Below, piece by piece: positions 46,668 to 54,788 of a stretch of DNA of 64,000 nucleotides (position 1 is the stretch's first letter; each line of letters starts with the position of its first letter). The stretch covers positions 62,001 through 126,000 of the forward strand of contig CAVTHW010000008.1 in assembly GCA_963734625.1 (NCBI GenBank), written 5' to 3'. A model generated the notes under the pieces. It was not told where the DNA came from. It did no database searches and saw only the letters and a list, made by a program, of their open reading frames with translations. Both the position numbers and the translations under genes were made by a program. Source of the DNA: CAVTHW01 sp963734625 (GTDB lineage: Bacteria > Acidobacteriota > Terriglobia > Bryobacterales > Bryobacteraceae).

Positions 46668-46760
46668 GTCCGGCCTCCTGGAGCGGTGACGCCGAACACG
46701 TCAAGCGGGCCAAACGCTTGGTGTCTATTTTTCCGCTCCGACCGACATCATGAGCCTAAG

Positions 46761-46791
46761 GCCGTTCGTAAACTATTGCAGGACCTGGACG
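46761..46791 (+). repeat. 31-bp direct repeat, right copy
   Basis: Partner of 45275-45305 (30 of 31 bases). It stands 12 bases from the 3' end of tRNA-Gln. In frame it reads HHEPKAVRKLLQDLDEGKDW, which looks like the end of a protein. Confidence 0.7.
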
Positions 46792-46802
46792 AGGGGAAGG
46801 AT

Positions 46803-46876
46803 TGGCTGGGAGGCAGGGATTCGAACCCCGATAAGCAGCTCCAGAGGCTGCCGTCTTACCGTTAGACGACCTCCCA
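46803..46876 (-). tRNA. tRNA-Gln (anticodon CTG)
   Basis: Reading the minus strand from 46876: acceptor TGGGAGG pairs with CCTCCCA, anticodon arm GCAGC-CTCTGGA-GCTGC with CTG, T-arm GGGG-TTCGAAT-CCCT region, discriminator G and an encoded CCA. 74 bases. It ends beside the decayed patch at 45.3-46.8 kb, a typical site for integrating elements, though no duplicated tRNA end was found. Confidence 0.95.
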
Positions 46877-46957
46877 ACTTTCTTCATATTCTAGCACCTT
46901 GGGCTCGCCAGGCGTCTACCCCTGTGAGGCTTGTCGATTTCGGTCCGGGATTCGATA

Positions 46958-46963
46958 TATAAT
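46958..46963 (+). promoter_or_regulatory. TATAAT box upstream of the exported methyltransferase
   Basis: A perfect TATAAT stands about 30 bases before ATG 46992 in an AT-rich stretch. A TTGTCG at 46931 is 21 bases upstream, too far for an ideal -35, so only the -10 is convincing. Confidence 0.45.
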
Positions 46964-46991
46964 GTGTTTTTAACCCTTCAAGGAGAGTGCG

Positions 46992-47552
46992 ATGCGAATG
47001 ATAAGGTTTGTGTGTTGCCTGGCGCTGGTCTTCTCTCTTGCGCCGGCGATTTCGAGCGCGCAGGAAGCCAAGAAGCTGCGCGAGCCGGATGTGATCTTCG
47101 TGCCGACTCCCCAGGAAGTCGTGGACGCCATGCTGAAGCTGGCGGACGTGCGCAAGGGCGACGTGGTCTATGACCTGGGTTGCGGGGACGGTCGGATTGT
47201 CGCCACTGCGGCGAAGCGCTACGGAGTTCGCGGCGTGGGCATCGACATCAACCCCGAACGCATCGCCGAAGCCAAGGAGACGATCCGGCAGGCAGGCGTT
47301 GGCAATTTGGTCACGCTCCGCAACGACGATCTGTTCGAGACCGACATCCGGGAGGCCTCGGTCGTGACCCTGTACCTGCTCACTTCGCTTAACCTCAAGC
47401 TGAGGCCCAAGTTGTGGAGCGACCTAAAGCCCGGAACGCGAATCGTGTCCCAGACCTTCGATATGGGCGACTGGAAGCCTGAGAAGACCGAGACGGTCGC
47501 CGGCCACACGATCTATTTGTGGACTGTTCCAGCCAACGGCGGTAAGAAGTAG
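46992..47552 (+). CDS. Class I SAM-dependent methyltransferase with signal peptide
   Basis: 186 residues. Residues 1-23 form a signal peptide (MRMIRFVCCLALVFSLAPAI...SAQ). Then a compact Rossmann methyltransferase domain: VVYDLGCGDGRIV (motif I, about 58-70), GIDINPERIAEA (motif II), LRNDDLFE. An AAGGAGAG site precedes the ATG. Export of a SAM enzyme is unusual, since SAM is cytoplasmic; such proteins are seen in Acidobacteria but their substrate is unknown. Confidence 0.88.
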   Translation: MRMIRFVCCLALVFSLAPAISSAQEAKKLREPDVIFVPTPQEVVDAMLKLADVRKGDVVYDLGCGDGRIVATAAKRYGVRGVGIDINPERIAEAKETIRQAGVGNLVTLRNDDLFETDIREASVVTLYLLTSLNLKLRPKLWSDLKPGTRIVSQTFDMGDWKPEKTETVAGHTIYLWTVPANGGKK

Positions 47553-47653
47553 GATCAGGTTTTCCCAAGAAGAGTTTACATAGGGGAGCGGCCTGTCGCG
47601 GCAATATAATAAGAAGAGTAGCAGGCGGTTTCACCCATCACCAGGAGACTATC

Positions 47654-48817
47654 ATGAAGGACACTTCCTCCAGACGGCAGTTCATAGCCGCAGGGCTGGC
47701 CCTGCCCGCGGTTGGCATGGCTTCGGTCGCCCCGCGCGCCTCCGCGCCGGCTCAGGCGCCCTCCCCTCAAGCCGCCAAGTTCACTTACGGGGTCCTCGGC
47801 AAGACCGGCCTGAAAGTAACCCGAGTGGGCTTCGGCTGCATGATTACTTCGGACCAGAGCGTGATCGAGAGAGGCGCGGATATGGGCATCACCTATTTCG
47901 ACAGCGCCCGCGGCTATTCTGGCGGAAATAACGAGCGCATGGTGGGAGCGGCACTGAAGAGCAAGCGCAAGAGCCTGGTGCTGTCTACCAAGACGCAGGC
48001 CGGGAACAAGCAACAGGCACTGGAGCACCTCGACACCAGCCTGCGCGAATTGGGGACCGACTACATCGATATCTGGTACCTGCACGGCAAGGGCAGCCCG
48101 TCGGAGGTTACCGCGGACCTGATCGACGCGCAGCAAACAGCGAAGAAGGCCGGCAAGATCCGCTTCACTGGAGTGAGCACGCACGGCGGGCAGGCTCAGT
48201 TGATTCCGGCGCTGGTCCAGGGAGGCATGATCGACGTCATCCTGACCGCGTACAACTTCACTATGGAACCGGGCATTACCGAGGCGGTCAATGCCGCGCG
48301 CAAGGCGGGGGTCGGTATCGTGGCCATGAAAGTCATGGCCGGCGGCTCGCGCCGGGTTCCGGCCGGCAGCCAGGCAGCCAAGACTCTGGGGCAGCCGGGC
48401 GCCATGCTGTCTGCGCTTAAGTGGGCGCTCAACAACCCCAACGTCGATACGACGATTCCCAGCATCACCGACAACGATCAGCTCGAAGAGAACCTGAAAG
48501 CGATGGCGCAGCCGTACTCGGAGACCGATAAGAAACTGCTCTCGGCGCATCTGGAGCAGATTCGCCCGCTGTACTGCCGCATGTGCGGAGGGTGCGACGG
48601 CGTGTGCACCAAGGGCCTTCCGGTGGCGGACATGCTGCGCTACCTGACCTACGCTGACGGCTACGGCCAGTTCGCTCTGGGCCGCGAGCACTTCCAGTTG
48701 CTCTCCGCGGAGCTTAAGGAAGTGCGTTGCGGCGATTGCGAAAAGTGCTCCATCCAGTGCCCGAACGGCGTGCAAGTGACCCGGAGACTGCAGCGCGCCC
48801 AGGAGATGTTTGCGTGA
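47654..48817 (+). CDS. Tat-exported aldo/keto reductase with C-terminal Fe-S-type cysteines
   Basis: 387 residues. Tat signal SSRRQFIAAG, then an AKR TIM barrel with GKTGLKVTRVGFGCM, FDSARGY (catalytic Asp/Tyr), LSTKTQA (catalytic Lys) and WYLHGKG. The C-terminus has CRMCGGCDGVC (about 303-313) and CGDCEKCSIQCPNGV (about 361-375), ferredoxin-like cysteine sets seen in one AKR subfamily. This suggests an Fe-S-linked redox enzyme in the periplasm. GGAG before ATG 47654. Its stop overlaps the next GTG start by four bases. Confidence 0.9.
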   Translation: MKDTSSRRQFIAAGLALPAVGMASVAPRASAPAQAPSPQAAKFTYGVLGKTGLKVTRVGFGCMITSDQSVIERGADMGITYFDSARGYSGGNNERMVGAALKSKRKSLVLSTKTQAGNKQQALEHLDTSLRELGTDYIDIWYLHGKGSPSEVTADLIDAQQTAKKAGKIRFTGVSTHGGQAQLIPALVQGGMIDVILTAYNFTMEPGITEAVNAARKAGVGIVAMKVMAGGSRRVPAGSQAAKTLGQPGAMLSALKWALNNPNVDTTIPSITDNDQLEENLKAMAQPYSETDKKLLSAHLEQIRPLYCRMCGGCDGVCTKGLPVADMLRYLTYADGYGQFALGREHFQLLSAELKEVRCGDCEKCSIQCPNGVQVTRRLQRAQEMFA

Positions 48818-49650
48818 TTCGCTGGAGTTTTGCTCTGGTTTTTTCGCTTCTGATGATCGGGGCTTGCGCCGCGCAAGCCCCGGATTGTTCCCTGGTTCCA
48901 GGGTGGACCCTGCAGGGAGCCAGGCGGACCTACAACGCCGAGAATCTTTACGAGTACATAGACGGCAACGCTGAAGGCTACCTGGTCTACGACTTCGTCA
49001 AGATGAATGGCGTGTCCTGCAAGTCGGGGGCGGTCACGTTCGATCTTGACGTTTCGGAAATGGTCGGCCCCGATTCGGCTTACGGCCTGTACCTCTCGCT
49101 TCGCGATCCACGCCGCCCATTCGACAAGATCGGCATGGGCGGGCAGATCCAGCCGCGCCGGGGAATGTTCGTCAAGGATAAGTACTTCGTCGATATCGCG
49201 GCCAATCCCGAAGGCGATCACTCAGCGCAACTGCGGACCTTTCTGACGGCGATGGAGAAGCGCATCCAGGGGCAGGCGGCGCCGCCCCAGACGCTAGGCT
49301 GGTTCCCGCCCGAAAAGCTCGATGCAGGCGGGCTGCACATGGTGCCGCAAAGCGTGCTCGGCCTGGGCATCCTCAAGAGCGGCTACGTGGCGCAGTATCC
49401 CTACGGCAAGGCGTTCATCGTCACCGAAGCCACGCCCGCCTCGGCGCAAGAAGTGATGAAGAAAGCCGCGGCCCGCTTCGGGCAAACCAAGCCCGCCCAG
49501 ATCGCCGAGGACTCGTTTCAGGCCACCGACAAGTACCTGGGGCGCCTGTGCTTCTTCCGTAAGGGCCGTTACATCGCGGGCTTCGCCAACGTGGTGGAAT
49601 CGTCCGATCCGGTCGCGGCAGCCAAGGCGCTGGCCGCCAGAATCCCGTAA
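48814..49650 (+). CDS. DUF6599-type exported protein, probable lipoprotein
   Basis: 278 residues from GTG 48814, which overlaps the AKR stop (GTGA), so translation is coupled. VIRWSFALVFSLLMIGACAA is a lipoprotein-like signal with Cys at the cleavage site. The body has NAENLYEYIDGNAEGYLVYDF (quoted in part: LYEYIDGNAEGYL), typical of DUF6599 proteins of Acidobacteria, whose function is unknown. The coupling suggests it works with the exported AKR. Confidence 0.8.
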   Translation: MIRWSFALVFSLLMIGACAAQAPDCSLVPGWTLQGARRTYNAENLYEYIDGNAEGYLVYDFVKMNGVSCKSGAVTFDLDVSEMVGPDSAYGLYLSLRDPRRPFDKIGMGGQIQPRRGMFVKDKYFVDIAANPEGDHSAQLRTFLTAMEKRIQGQAAPPQTLGWFPPEKLDAGGLHMVPQSVLGLGILKSGYVAQYPYGKAFIVTEATPASAQEVMKKAAARFGQTKPAQIAEDSFQATDKYLGRLCFFRKGRYIAGFANVVESSDPVAAAKALAARIP

Positions 49651-49667
49651 CGGATTGCCTCCGCGCG

Positions 49668-50165
49668 TCAAGAAGGAATGGTGATGTCGCCCGCCCGCCG
49701 GGCCTGCTGGGTGAGGGTCGCAGCGAGCAGTTCCCTAATCGTGCGCTGGAGCAGAGGATGCCGCAGGTCAGGCGCCAGATCGGCCAGCGGCTCGAGGACG
49801 AACCGTCGCCCGGCCATGCGCGGGTGCGGCACGGTGAGCTCCGGAGACCGCATGACGTCGTCGTCCACCAGCAAGATGTCGATATCGATGGGGCGCGGCC
49901 CCTTGTTCACCGCCCGCTTTCGTCCCAACTGCCTCTCGACCTTCTGAACCCGCGTAAGCAGCCGCAGGGGTGGCAGATCCGTCGCGGCCTCGACCACCAG
50001 GTTGAGGAACCAGGGCTGGTCTTTGACATCCTGGGGCTCGGTCTCGTAGACAGGCGAGATTCTGAGCAGGCGCACGTCGGGCCCCTGAAGCAGAACCAGG
50101 GCGCCCTGGAGCATGTGCTCCCGGTTGCCGACGTTCGAACCGAGCGAGAGGTAGACGGTCTTCAT
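49668..50165 (-). CDS. folK: 2-amino-4-hydroxy-6-hydroxymethyldihydropteridine diphosphokinase
   Basis: 165 residues with YLSLGSNVGNRE at the start, FLNLVVEAATDL, and the signature RKRAVNKGPRPIDIDILLVD, followed by VPHPRMAGRRFVLEPLADLAP. FolK transfers pyrophosphate from ATP in folate synthesis. It is alone here; its upstream flank is the palindromic repeat array. Confidence 0.96.
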   Translation of the reverse strand: MKTVYLSLGSNVGNREHMLQGALVLLQGPDVRLLRISPVYETEPQDVKDQPWFLNLVVEAATDLPPLRLLTRVQKVERQLGRKRAVNKGPRPIDIDILLVDDDVMRSPELTVPHPRMAGRRFVLEPLADLAPDLRHPLLQRTIRELLAATLTQQARRAGDITIPS

Positions 50166-50180
50166 GGGCAGACCCGGGGA

Positions 50181-50478
50181 GATTCAACCACAAAGCCACA
50201 AAGACACAAAGAGAACCATGCTGCCCGTTGTGCCTTTGTGTCTTCGTGGTTCATCTTCCTCTCCCTAAAGCGCAACTCGCCCGATAGGGAGATTCAACCA
50301 CAAAGCCACAAAGACACAAAGAGAACCCTTTTGCTCTTTGTGCCTTGGTGTCTTTGTGGTTCATCTTCTCCTCAAAGTGCAACTGGGTTGACGGGGAGAT
50401 TTAACCACAAAGGCACGAAGACACAAAGAAAACCCTTTTGGACTTTGTGCCTTGGTGTCTTTGTGGTTCATGTTCTCC
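50181..50478. repeat. Palindromic CACAAAG repeat array, left part (about three units)
   Basis: About 110-base units at 50181, 50291 and about 50400. Each has AACCACAAAGCCACAAAGAC on one side and the complementary TTTGTGTCTTTGTGGTT on the other, able to form a long hairpin, followed by a spacer with AGTGCAACTCGC. That spacer equals the reverse complement of the end of the GxxExxY gene. No gene is present here; small frames through it are spurious. Confidence 0.88.
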
Positions 50479-50880
50479 CTAGAGTGCAACTCGCCTGATG
50501 CCGTGCCGGATGAGTTGCGTGTTGAAGTTGATCAACAGCCCCAGACGGTGACCCGTCAACTTCAGGTACGTCAACACCTGGGCCTTGTGCACCGGCAAAA
50601 GCTGCTCCACGGCCTTGATCTCCACGATCAGACAGCGGTCTACCACCATATCCAACCGAAGACCGGCATCCAGCCGCACTCCGTCATAGACGACAGGGAG
50701 CGAAACCTGCCGCTGGACATGGCGGTCTCGCTTCTCAAGTTCGTGCCTCAGGCACACCTCATACACACTTTCCAGGAGACCTGGCCCGAGAGCGGAGTGA
50801 ACGGCGAAAGCAGCGTCCACGACCGCGGCGGCAGCGTCATTCGCGGCCTCTGGAATCGGCTCTAGCTCTGGTAGGCCCAT
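50479..50880 (-). CDS. GxxExxY family protein (PD-(D/E)XK-like)
   Basis: 133 residues. GPGLLESVYE carries the GxxExxY motif; LRLDMVVDRCLIVEIKAVE has the Asp...Glu-x-Lys residues of a PD-(D/E)XK nuclease-like fold; LINFNTQLIRHGIRRVAL is the usual ending. Function of the family is unknown. The gene lies inside an array of palindromic repeats, and the array spacers repeat its last codons plus stop, so the gene and repeats have spread together. Confidence 0.9.
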   Translation of the reverse strand: MGLPELEPIPEAANDAAAAVVDAAFAVHSALGPGLLESVYEVCLRHELEKRDRHVQRQVSLPVVYDGVRLDAGLRLDMVVDRCLIVEIKAVEQLLPVHKAQVLTYLKLTGHRLGLLINFNTQLIRHGIRRVAL

Positions 50881-51147
50881 GACCGTTTCATGCTGCTCTT
50901 TGCGCCTTTGTGTCTCTGTGCTTCATCTTCTTCTCAAAGTGCAACTCGCTTAACAGGAAGATCCCACCATAAAGCCACAAAGACACCAAGAAAGCCATTT
51001 TGTTCTTTGTGCCTTCGTGTCTTTGTGGTTCATCTTCTCCTCAAAGTGCAACTCGCTTAATAGGAAGTTCCCACCATAAAGCCACAAAGACACAAAGAAA
51101 GCCATTTTGTTCTTTGTGCCTTTGTGTCTTTGTGGTTCATCTTCTTC
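50881..51147. repeat. Palindromic CACAAAG repeat array, right part (two units plus a half)
   Basis: A half unit at 50890-50925, then full units at about 50962-51033 and 51071-51140. The spacers at 50938 and 51044 read AAAGTGCAACTCGCTTA, on the minus strand IKRVAL-stop, the tail of a GxxExxY gene. The units to the right are closer to each other than to those on the left (CCACCATAAAGCC in both). Confidence 0.88.
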
Positions 51148-52164
51148 TCAGAACAGCGCCGACTGCCCGCCGCGGGCTACCCGGAAATGGTCGAAGGCCT
51201 TGGCCGTGGCCACGCGGCCGCGGGGGGTCCTGTCGATGAAGCCAAGCTGGATCAAATACGGTTCGTACACCTCCTCGATGGTGTCGGGTTCCTCGTCGAT
51301 TGAGGCCGAGATCGTGTTCAACCCCACCGGCCCGCCGGAGTACTTCTCCAGGATGGTCAGCATGATCTTCTGGTCGATCTCGTCCAGGCCGAAGCGGTCA
51401 ACTTCCAGCAAATCCAGGGCGGTCTTGGCGATTCCGGCGGTGATCCGCCCGTCCGCCCGCACTTGTGCGTAGTCGCGCACGCGGCGCAGCAGCCGGTTGG
51501 CGACACGCGGGGTCCCGCGGCTGCGCCGGGCGATCTCCTCGACGCCGCCATCCTCCAGATGCGCGTTGAGCAACCCCGCCGAGCGAACAACAATCCTTTT
51601 AAGCTCCTCGACGTCGTAGTGATTCAGCCGCAACACCAGTCCAAAGCGCCCCCGGAGCGGTGCGCTGACCAGGCCTTGCCGGGTGGTGGCGCCGATGGCG
51701 GTGAAATGCGGGATCGGCAGCGAATGGGTGCGCGCGCCAGGGCCGGCGCCGATGAGGATGTCCACCCGGAAGTCCTCGAGCGCCGAGTACAGCATCTCCT
51801 CGACGTCGGGCAGAAGCCGGTGGATCTCGTCGACGAAGAATACCTGACGCGCACGGATGTTGCTCAGAATGCCCGTCAGGTCGAGCTTCTTCTGCACGAT
51901 TGGACCCGAGGTCTGTTCGAAGCTCACACCCAGCTCGTTGGAGATAATGTTGGCGAGCGTAGTCTTGCCCAGGCCGGGCGGACCGTAGAGCAGCACGTGG
52001 TCCATGGCCTCGCCGCGCTGCCGCGCCGCTTCTATGGCGATGGCGAGGTTCTCCTTCAGCTTGGCCTGTCCGGTAAAGTCGGCCAGCCGCGCTGGACGGA
52101 GGCTGACCTCGAACTGGCGCTCGTCGTCGAGGGCGGAAGGCGAGACGATTCCCTTTTCACGCAT
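51148..52164 (-). CDS. ruvB: Holliday junction branch migration ATPase RuvB
   Basis: 338 residues with SLRPARLADFTGQ, Walker A GPPGLGKTTLA, sensor/Walker B FVDEIHRLL, GATTRQGLVSAPLRGRFG and the C-terminal winged helix with GLNTISASIDEE and GFIDRTPRGR. Hexameric motor that drives Holliday-junction migration with RuvA. It follows ruvA by 19 bases; ruvC is not in the window. Confidence 0.97.
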   Translation of the reverse strand: MREKGIVSPSALDDERQFEVSLRPARLADFTGQAKLKENLAIAIEAARQRGEAMDHVLLYGPPGLGKTTLANIISNELGVSFEQTSGPIVQKKLDLTGILSNIRARQVFFVDEIHRLLPDVEEMLYSALEDFRVDILIGAGPGARTHSLPIPHFTAIGATTRQGLVSAPLRGRFGLVLRLNHYDVEELKRIVVRSAGLLNAHLEDGGVEEIARRSRGTPRVANRLLRRVRDYAQVRADGRITAGIAKTALDLLEVDRFGLDEIDQKIMLTILEKYSGGPVGLNTISASIDEEPDTIEEVYEPYLIQLGFIDRTPRGRVATAKAFDHFRVARGGQSALF

Positions 52165-52183
52165 GGGGGACCGAACCTTCAGC

Positions 52184-52780
52184 TTACCGTATCAACTCTA
52201 GCGCCCGGCGGAAGAACTGCTCGAAGCCGTCCACGGGCCCCTTGGCCTTGGCCTTGCGAACGGCGGCCTCGGCATTGGCGCGGGTACAGCCCAGGTTGAC
52301 CAGGGCGCTGAGCACGTCCTGGTCCAGGGCGGATAAAGTGGCCGCCTCGGGAGCAACGGCCGCGCCGGACGAGTCGAGAGTGTCCAACTTGTCGCGCAGC
52401 TCGAGCACCATACGTTCCGCCGTCTTTCGGCCCACGCCGGGGATGCGGACAAGCTGCTCGACCAGCCCCTGCCGAATGCAGGCGACCAGGTCCGCGGTAG
52501 CCAGGCCGGAGAGCACCGTCACCGCCAGCTTCGGGCCGATGCCGCTGACGCCGATCAGTTTCTCGAAGAGCGTCTTCTCCTGCCCGGTCAGAAAGCCGTA
52601 GAGAGAGATGGCATCCTCCCTGACGTGGGTGTGGATGCGCAGCCGCACCTCCGCGCCGGCGGCGGGCAGCGCGGTGAAGGTCGAAATGGGGACCGTGACG
52701 TCGTAGCCGACGCCGCCGGCATCCACAATCACCTGGTTGGGGTGTTTCTCAAGAATGGTGCCGTGTAGATGCGCGATCAT
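52184..52780 (-). CDS. ruvA: Holliday junction DNA helicase subunit RuvA
   Basis: 198 residues: OB fold from MIAHLHGTI, GVGYDV, helix-hairpin-helix IGVSGIGPKLAVTVLSGL and IPGVGRKTAERMVLELRDKL, then a short domain III (about 145-198) that contacts RuvB. First gene of ruvA-ruvB, divergent from rsmE by 21 bases. Confidence 0.96.
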   Translation of the reverse strand: MIAHLHGTILEKHPNQVIVDAGGVGYDVTVPISTFTALPAAGAEVRLRIHTHVREDAISLYGFLTGQEKTLFEKLIGVSGIGPKLAVTVLSGLATADLVACIRQGLVEQLVRIPGVGRKTAERMVLELRDKLDTLDSSGAAVAPEAATLSALDQDVLSALVNLGCTRANAEAAVRKAKAKGPVDGFEQFFRRALELIR

Positions 52781-52801
52781 GACTAGCGTAGATTATTGTA
52801 C

Positions 52802-53596
52802 ATGGCCAGGCGGCGGTTTTTCGTGGACGCGGTACGGAACGGGCGGGCGGAACTTTCCGGAGAAGCGGCCGAGCACCTGCAGCGCGTGCTGCGCGTGCAG
52901 GCTGGGCAGCAGTTCGAGCTGTCGGATAACCAGTCGCTTTACCTCGCCGAAGTCGAGGAGTTCCGAAAGGGGGCCGTCTCGTTCCGCATCCTGGATCGCC
53001 TGGAGGCGGAGAATCCGGCGCTGCGCCTAACGCTGTTCGCCTCCCTGATCAAGTTCGATCGCTTCGAGTGGATCGTGGAGAAGGCGACCGAACTGGGCGT
53101 CGAGCGGATCGTTCCGGTGGTGGCGGAGCGAAGCGAGAAAGGGCTGGGCGAGGCGGCCATCAAGCGCATCGATCGCTGGCGCAGAATCGCGCTGGAGAGC
53201 AGCCAGCAGTCGCGCCGCGCCCGTGTCCCGGAGATCGGCGGCAGTATTCGACTTCCAGAAGCCCTGGCGGCCCAAGGTGATTGCCGCCTGTTCCTCGAAG
53301 AGGAGCGGGGTGCGGCGCCCATCCTTTCCGCGCTACCGGAGCAGGAGCGGCGGAGTTCTTCCGATGACGTGCGCCTGCTCGTCGGTCCCGAGGGGGGCTG
53401 GACGGAAGAGGAACGGCTGACCGCCGCGGCCGGCGGATGGCAGCCGGTCTCACTGGGGCCGCTAATCCTGCGCGCCGAGACGGCCGCGATCGCCGCCCTT
53501 GCCATTCTGGTCAGCGCCTGGAGCGCGCGGGCGCTACAATCGAACCCATGGAGTCATTTACACGGAGGCAGTTCGTCGGCGCCGCCGGCGCGGTGA
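52802..53596 (+). CDS. rsmE: 16S rRNA m3U1498 methyltransferase
   Basis: 264 residues: PUA-like N-terminus (ARRRFFVDAV...EHLQRVLRVQAGQ) and SPOUT domain with FEWIVEKATELGVERIVPV, LLVGPEGGWTEEE and LGPLILRAETAAIAAL, the knotted SAM site. It methylates U1498 of 16S rRNA. ATG 52802 is used; a TTG two codons upstream is possible. The 3' end overlaps the next gene by 49 bases. Confidence 0.95.
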   Translation: MARRRFFVDAVRNGRAELSGEAAEHLQRVLRVQAGQQFELSDNQSLYLAEVEEFRKGAVSFRILDRLEAENPALRLTLFASLIKFDRFEWIVEKATELGVERIVPVVAERSEKGLGEAAIKRIDRWRRIALESSQQSRRARVPEIGGSIRLPEALAAQGDCRLFLEEERGAAPILSALPEQERRSSSDDVRLLVGPEGGWTEEERLTAAAGGWQPVSLGPLILRAETAAIAALAILVSAWSARALQSNPWSHLHGGSSSAPPAR

Positions 53597-54756
53597 CCCT
53601 CGCCACGGCGCGCGGCTATTCACAGATCCAGGGTGCCGGAGAGCGTATCCGGATGGGCGTGATCGGCTGCGGCGGCATGGCCACCGAGCACATGCGAGCC
53701 CTGGTGAAGACGCGCGAAACCGATAACTTGGAGATCGTCAGCGTCTGCGACATCTTCGACAAGCGCGCCGAGGCCGCCGCCAAGCTGACTGGCGGCCTCG
53801 CGATTAAGGACTACCGCCGCCTGCTCGATGATAAAACCATCGATTGCGTCCTGATCGCCACGCCCGAGCACTGGCACCACCGGATGACCATGGACGCGCT
53901 CGGCGCTGGAAAGCACGTCTACTGCGAAAAGCCCATGACCCAGACCGCCGAGCAGGCCAAGGACGTGGTCGCCGAAGTCAAAAAGAAGAACGTCAAGATG
54001 CAGGTCGGCGTGCAGGGTTTGTCCGATAATTCCTACGAGACAGCCGCCGGCTACGTTAAGGAGGGCGCCCTGGGCAAGGTAGTCCAAGCCCAGATCGATT
54101 ACAGCCGCAACAGCACCGAAGGCATGTGGATGTACGATATCGACGCCGATGCTCGTCCCGGCCAGAATCTGGACTGGAAAGCCTGGCTGGGGCCGGCGCC
54201 CGCGCGGCCTTGGGACCCGGAGCGCTATTTCCGCTGGCGCCGCTATTGGGACTACTCGGGCGGCATCGCCACGGACCTGTTCATTCATCGCGTCACGCGC
54301 ATCATCAAGGCGCTGGATCTGACGTTCCCGGAGCGGGGCGTCGCCTCGGGCGGCAATTGGGTTTTTCCCGCCGAAGTCCCCGACACCTTTGACATGATGC
54401 TGGATTACACCGGCGGCCCCACGGTGCTGCTGGTTTCCACCATGGCCAACGACACCGCGATCGATCACGTCCTGCGCGGGCACAAAGCGACCTTGACGTT
54501 CACTCGCACTGGCTTCGCCATCCGTGCCCAGCGGCCTTTCGCCAAGGAAGTCAAGGAGGTCGAGTTCAAGAAGACCGGGGCGGAGGACGTGGAACTGCAC
54601 CACCGTAATCTGTTCAATGCCATCCGGACTGATGAACCGCTTAAGTGCGACAGTCTGCTCGGTTACTACGGCGTGGTGGTGTGCGAAATGGGCGCGCTCT
54701 CCTTCCGCCGCCAGCGTTACATGAAGTGGGATAAGGCCCGGGAGCGGATCGTATGA
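53548..54756 (+). CDS. Tat-exported Gfo/Idh/MocA oxidoreductase
   Basis: 402 residues from ATG 53548. Tat signal FTRRQFVGAAG, Rossmann motif MGVIGCGGMATEH, ATPEHWHHRM, and CEKPMTQTAEQA with the EKP motif; C-terminal domain with GGIATDLFIHRVTRIIKAL. It belongs to the same broad family as those at 29.6-35.6 kb but is clearly more distant. It overlaps rsmE by 49 bases, probably transcribed with it. Substrate unknown, probably a sugar. Confidence 0.9.
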   Translation: MESFTRRQFVGAAGAVTLATARGYSQIQGAGERIRMGVIGCGGMATEHMRALVKTRETDNLEIVSVCDIFDKRAEAAAKLTGGLAIKDYRRLLDDKTIDCVLIATPEHWHHRMTMDALGAGKHVYCEKPMTQTAEQAKDVVAEVKKKNVKMQVGVQGLSDNSYETAAGYVKEGALGKVVQAQIDYSRNSTEGMWMYDIDADARPGQNLDWKAWLGPAPARPWDPERYFRWRRYWDYSGGIATDLFIHRVTRIIKALDLTFPERGVASGGNWVFPAEVPDTFDMMLDYTGGPTVLLVSTMANDTAIDHVLRGHKATLTFTRTGFAIRAQRPFAKEVKEVEFKKTGAEDVELHHRNLFNAIRTDEPLKCDSLLGYYGVVVCEMGALSFRRQRYMKWDKARERIV

Positions 54757-54788
54757 AAGGTCCCCTATTCCGCTCCTGGCGGCCCACT

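Noticed and set aside
46803..46876. tRNA-Gln as an attachment site with a duplicated 3' end
   Set aside because: The 31-bp direct repeat does not include tRNA sequence, and no second copy of the tRNA 3' end was found within the window.
50200..50500. Small open frames reading through the repeat array (HKGTKTQRK-like peptides)
   Set aside because: They are translations of the palindromic repeat in arbitrary frames with no ribosome sites.
50181..51150. Possible CRISPR array
   Set aside because: The repeated parts are long palindromes and the intervening parts are themselves repeats, not unique spacers; no cas genes are present.
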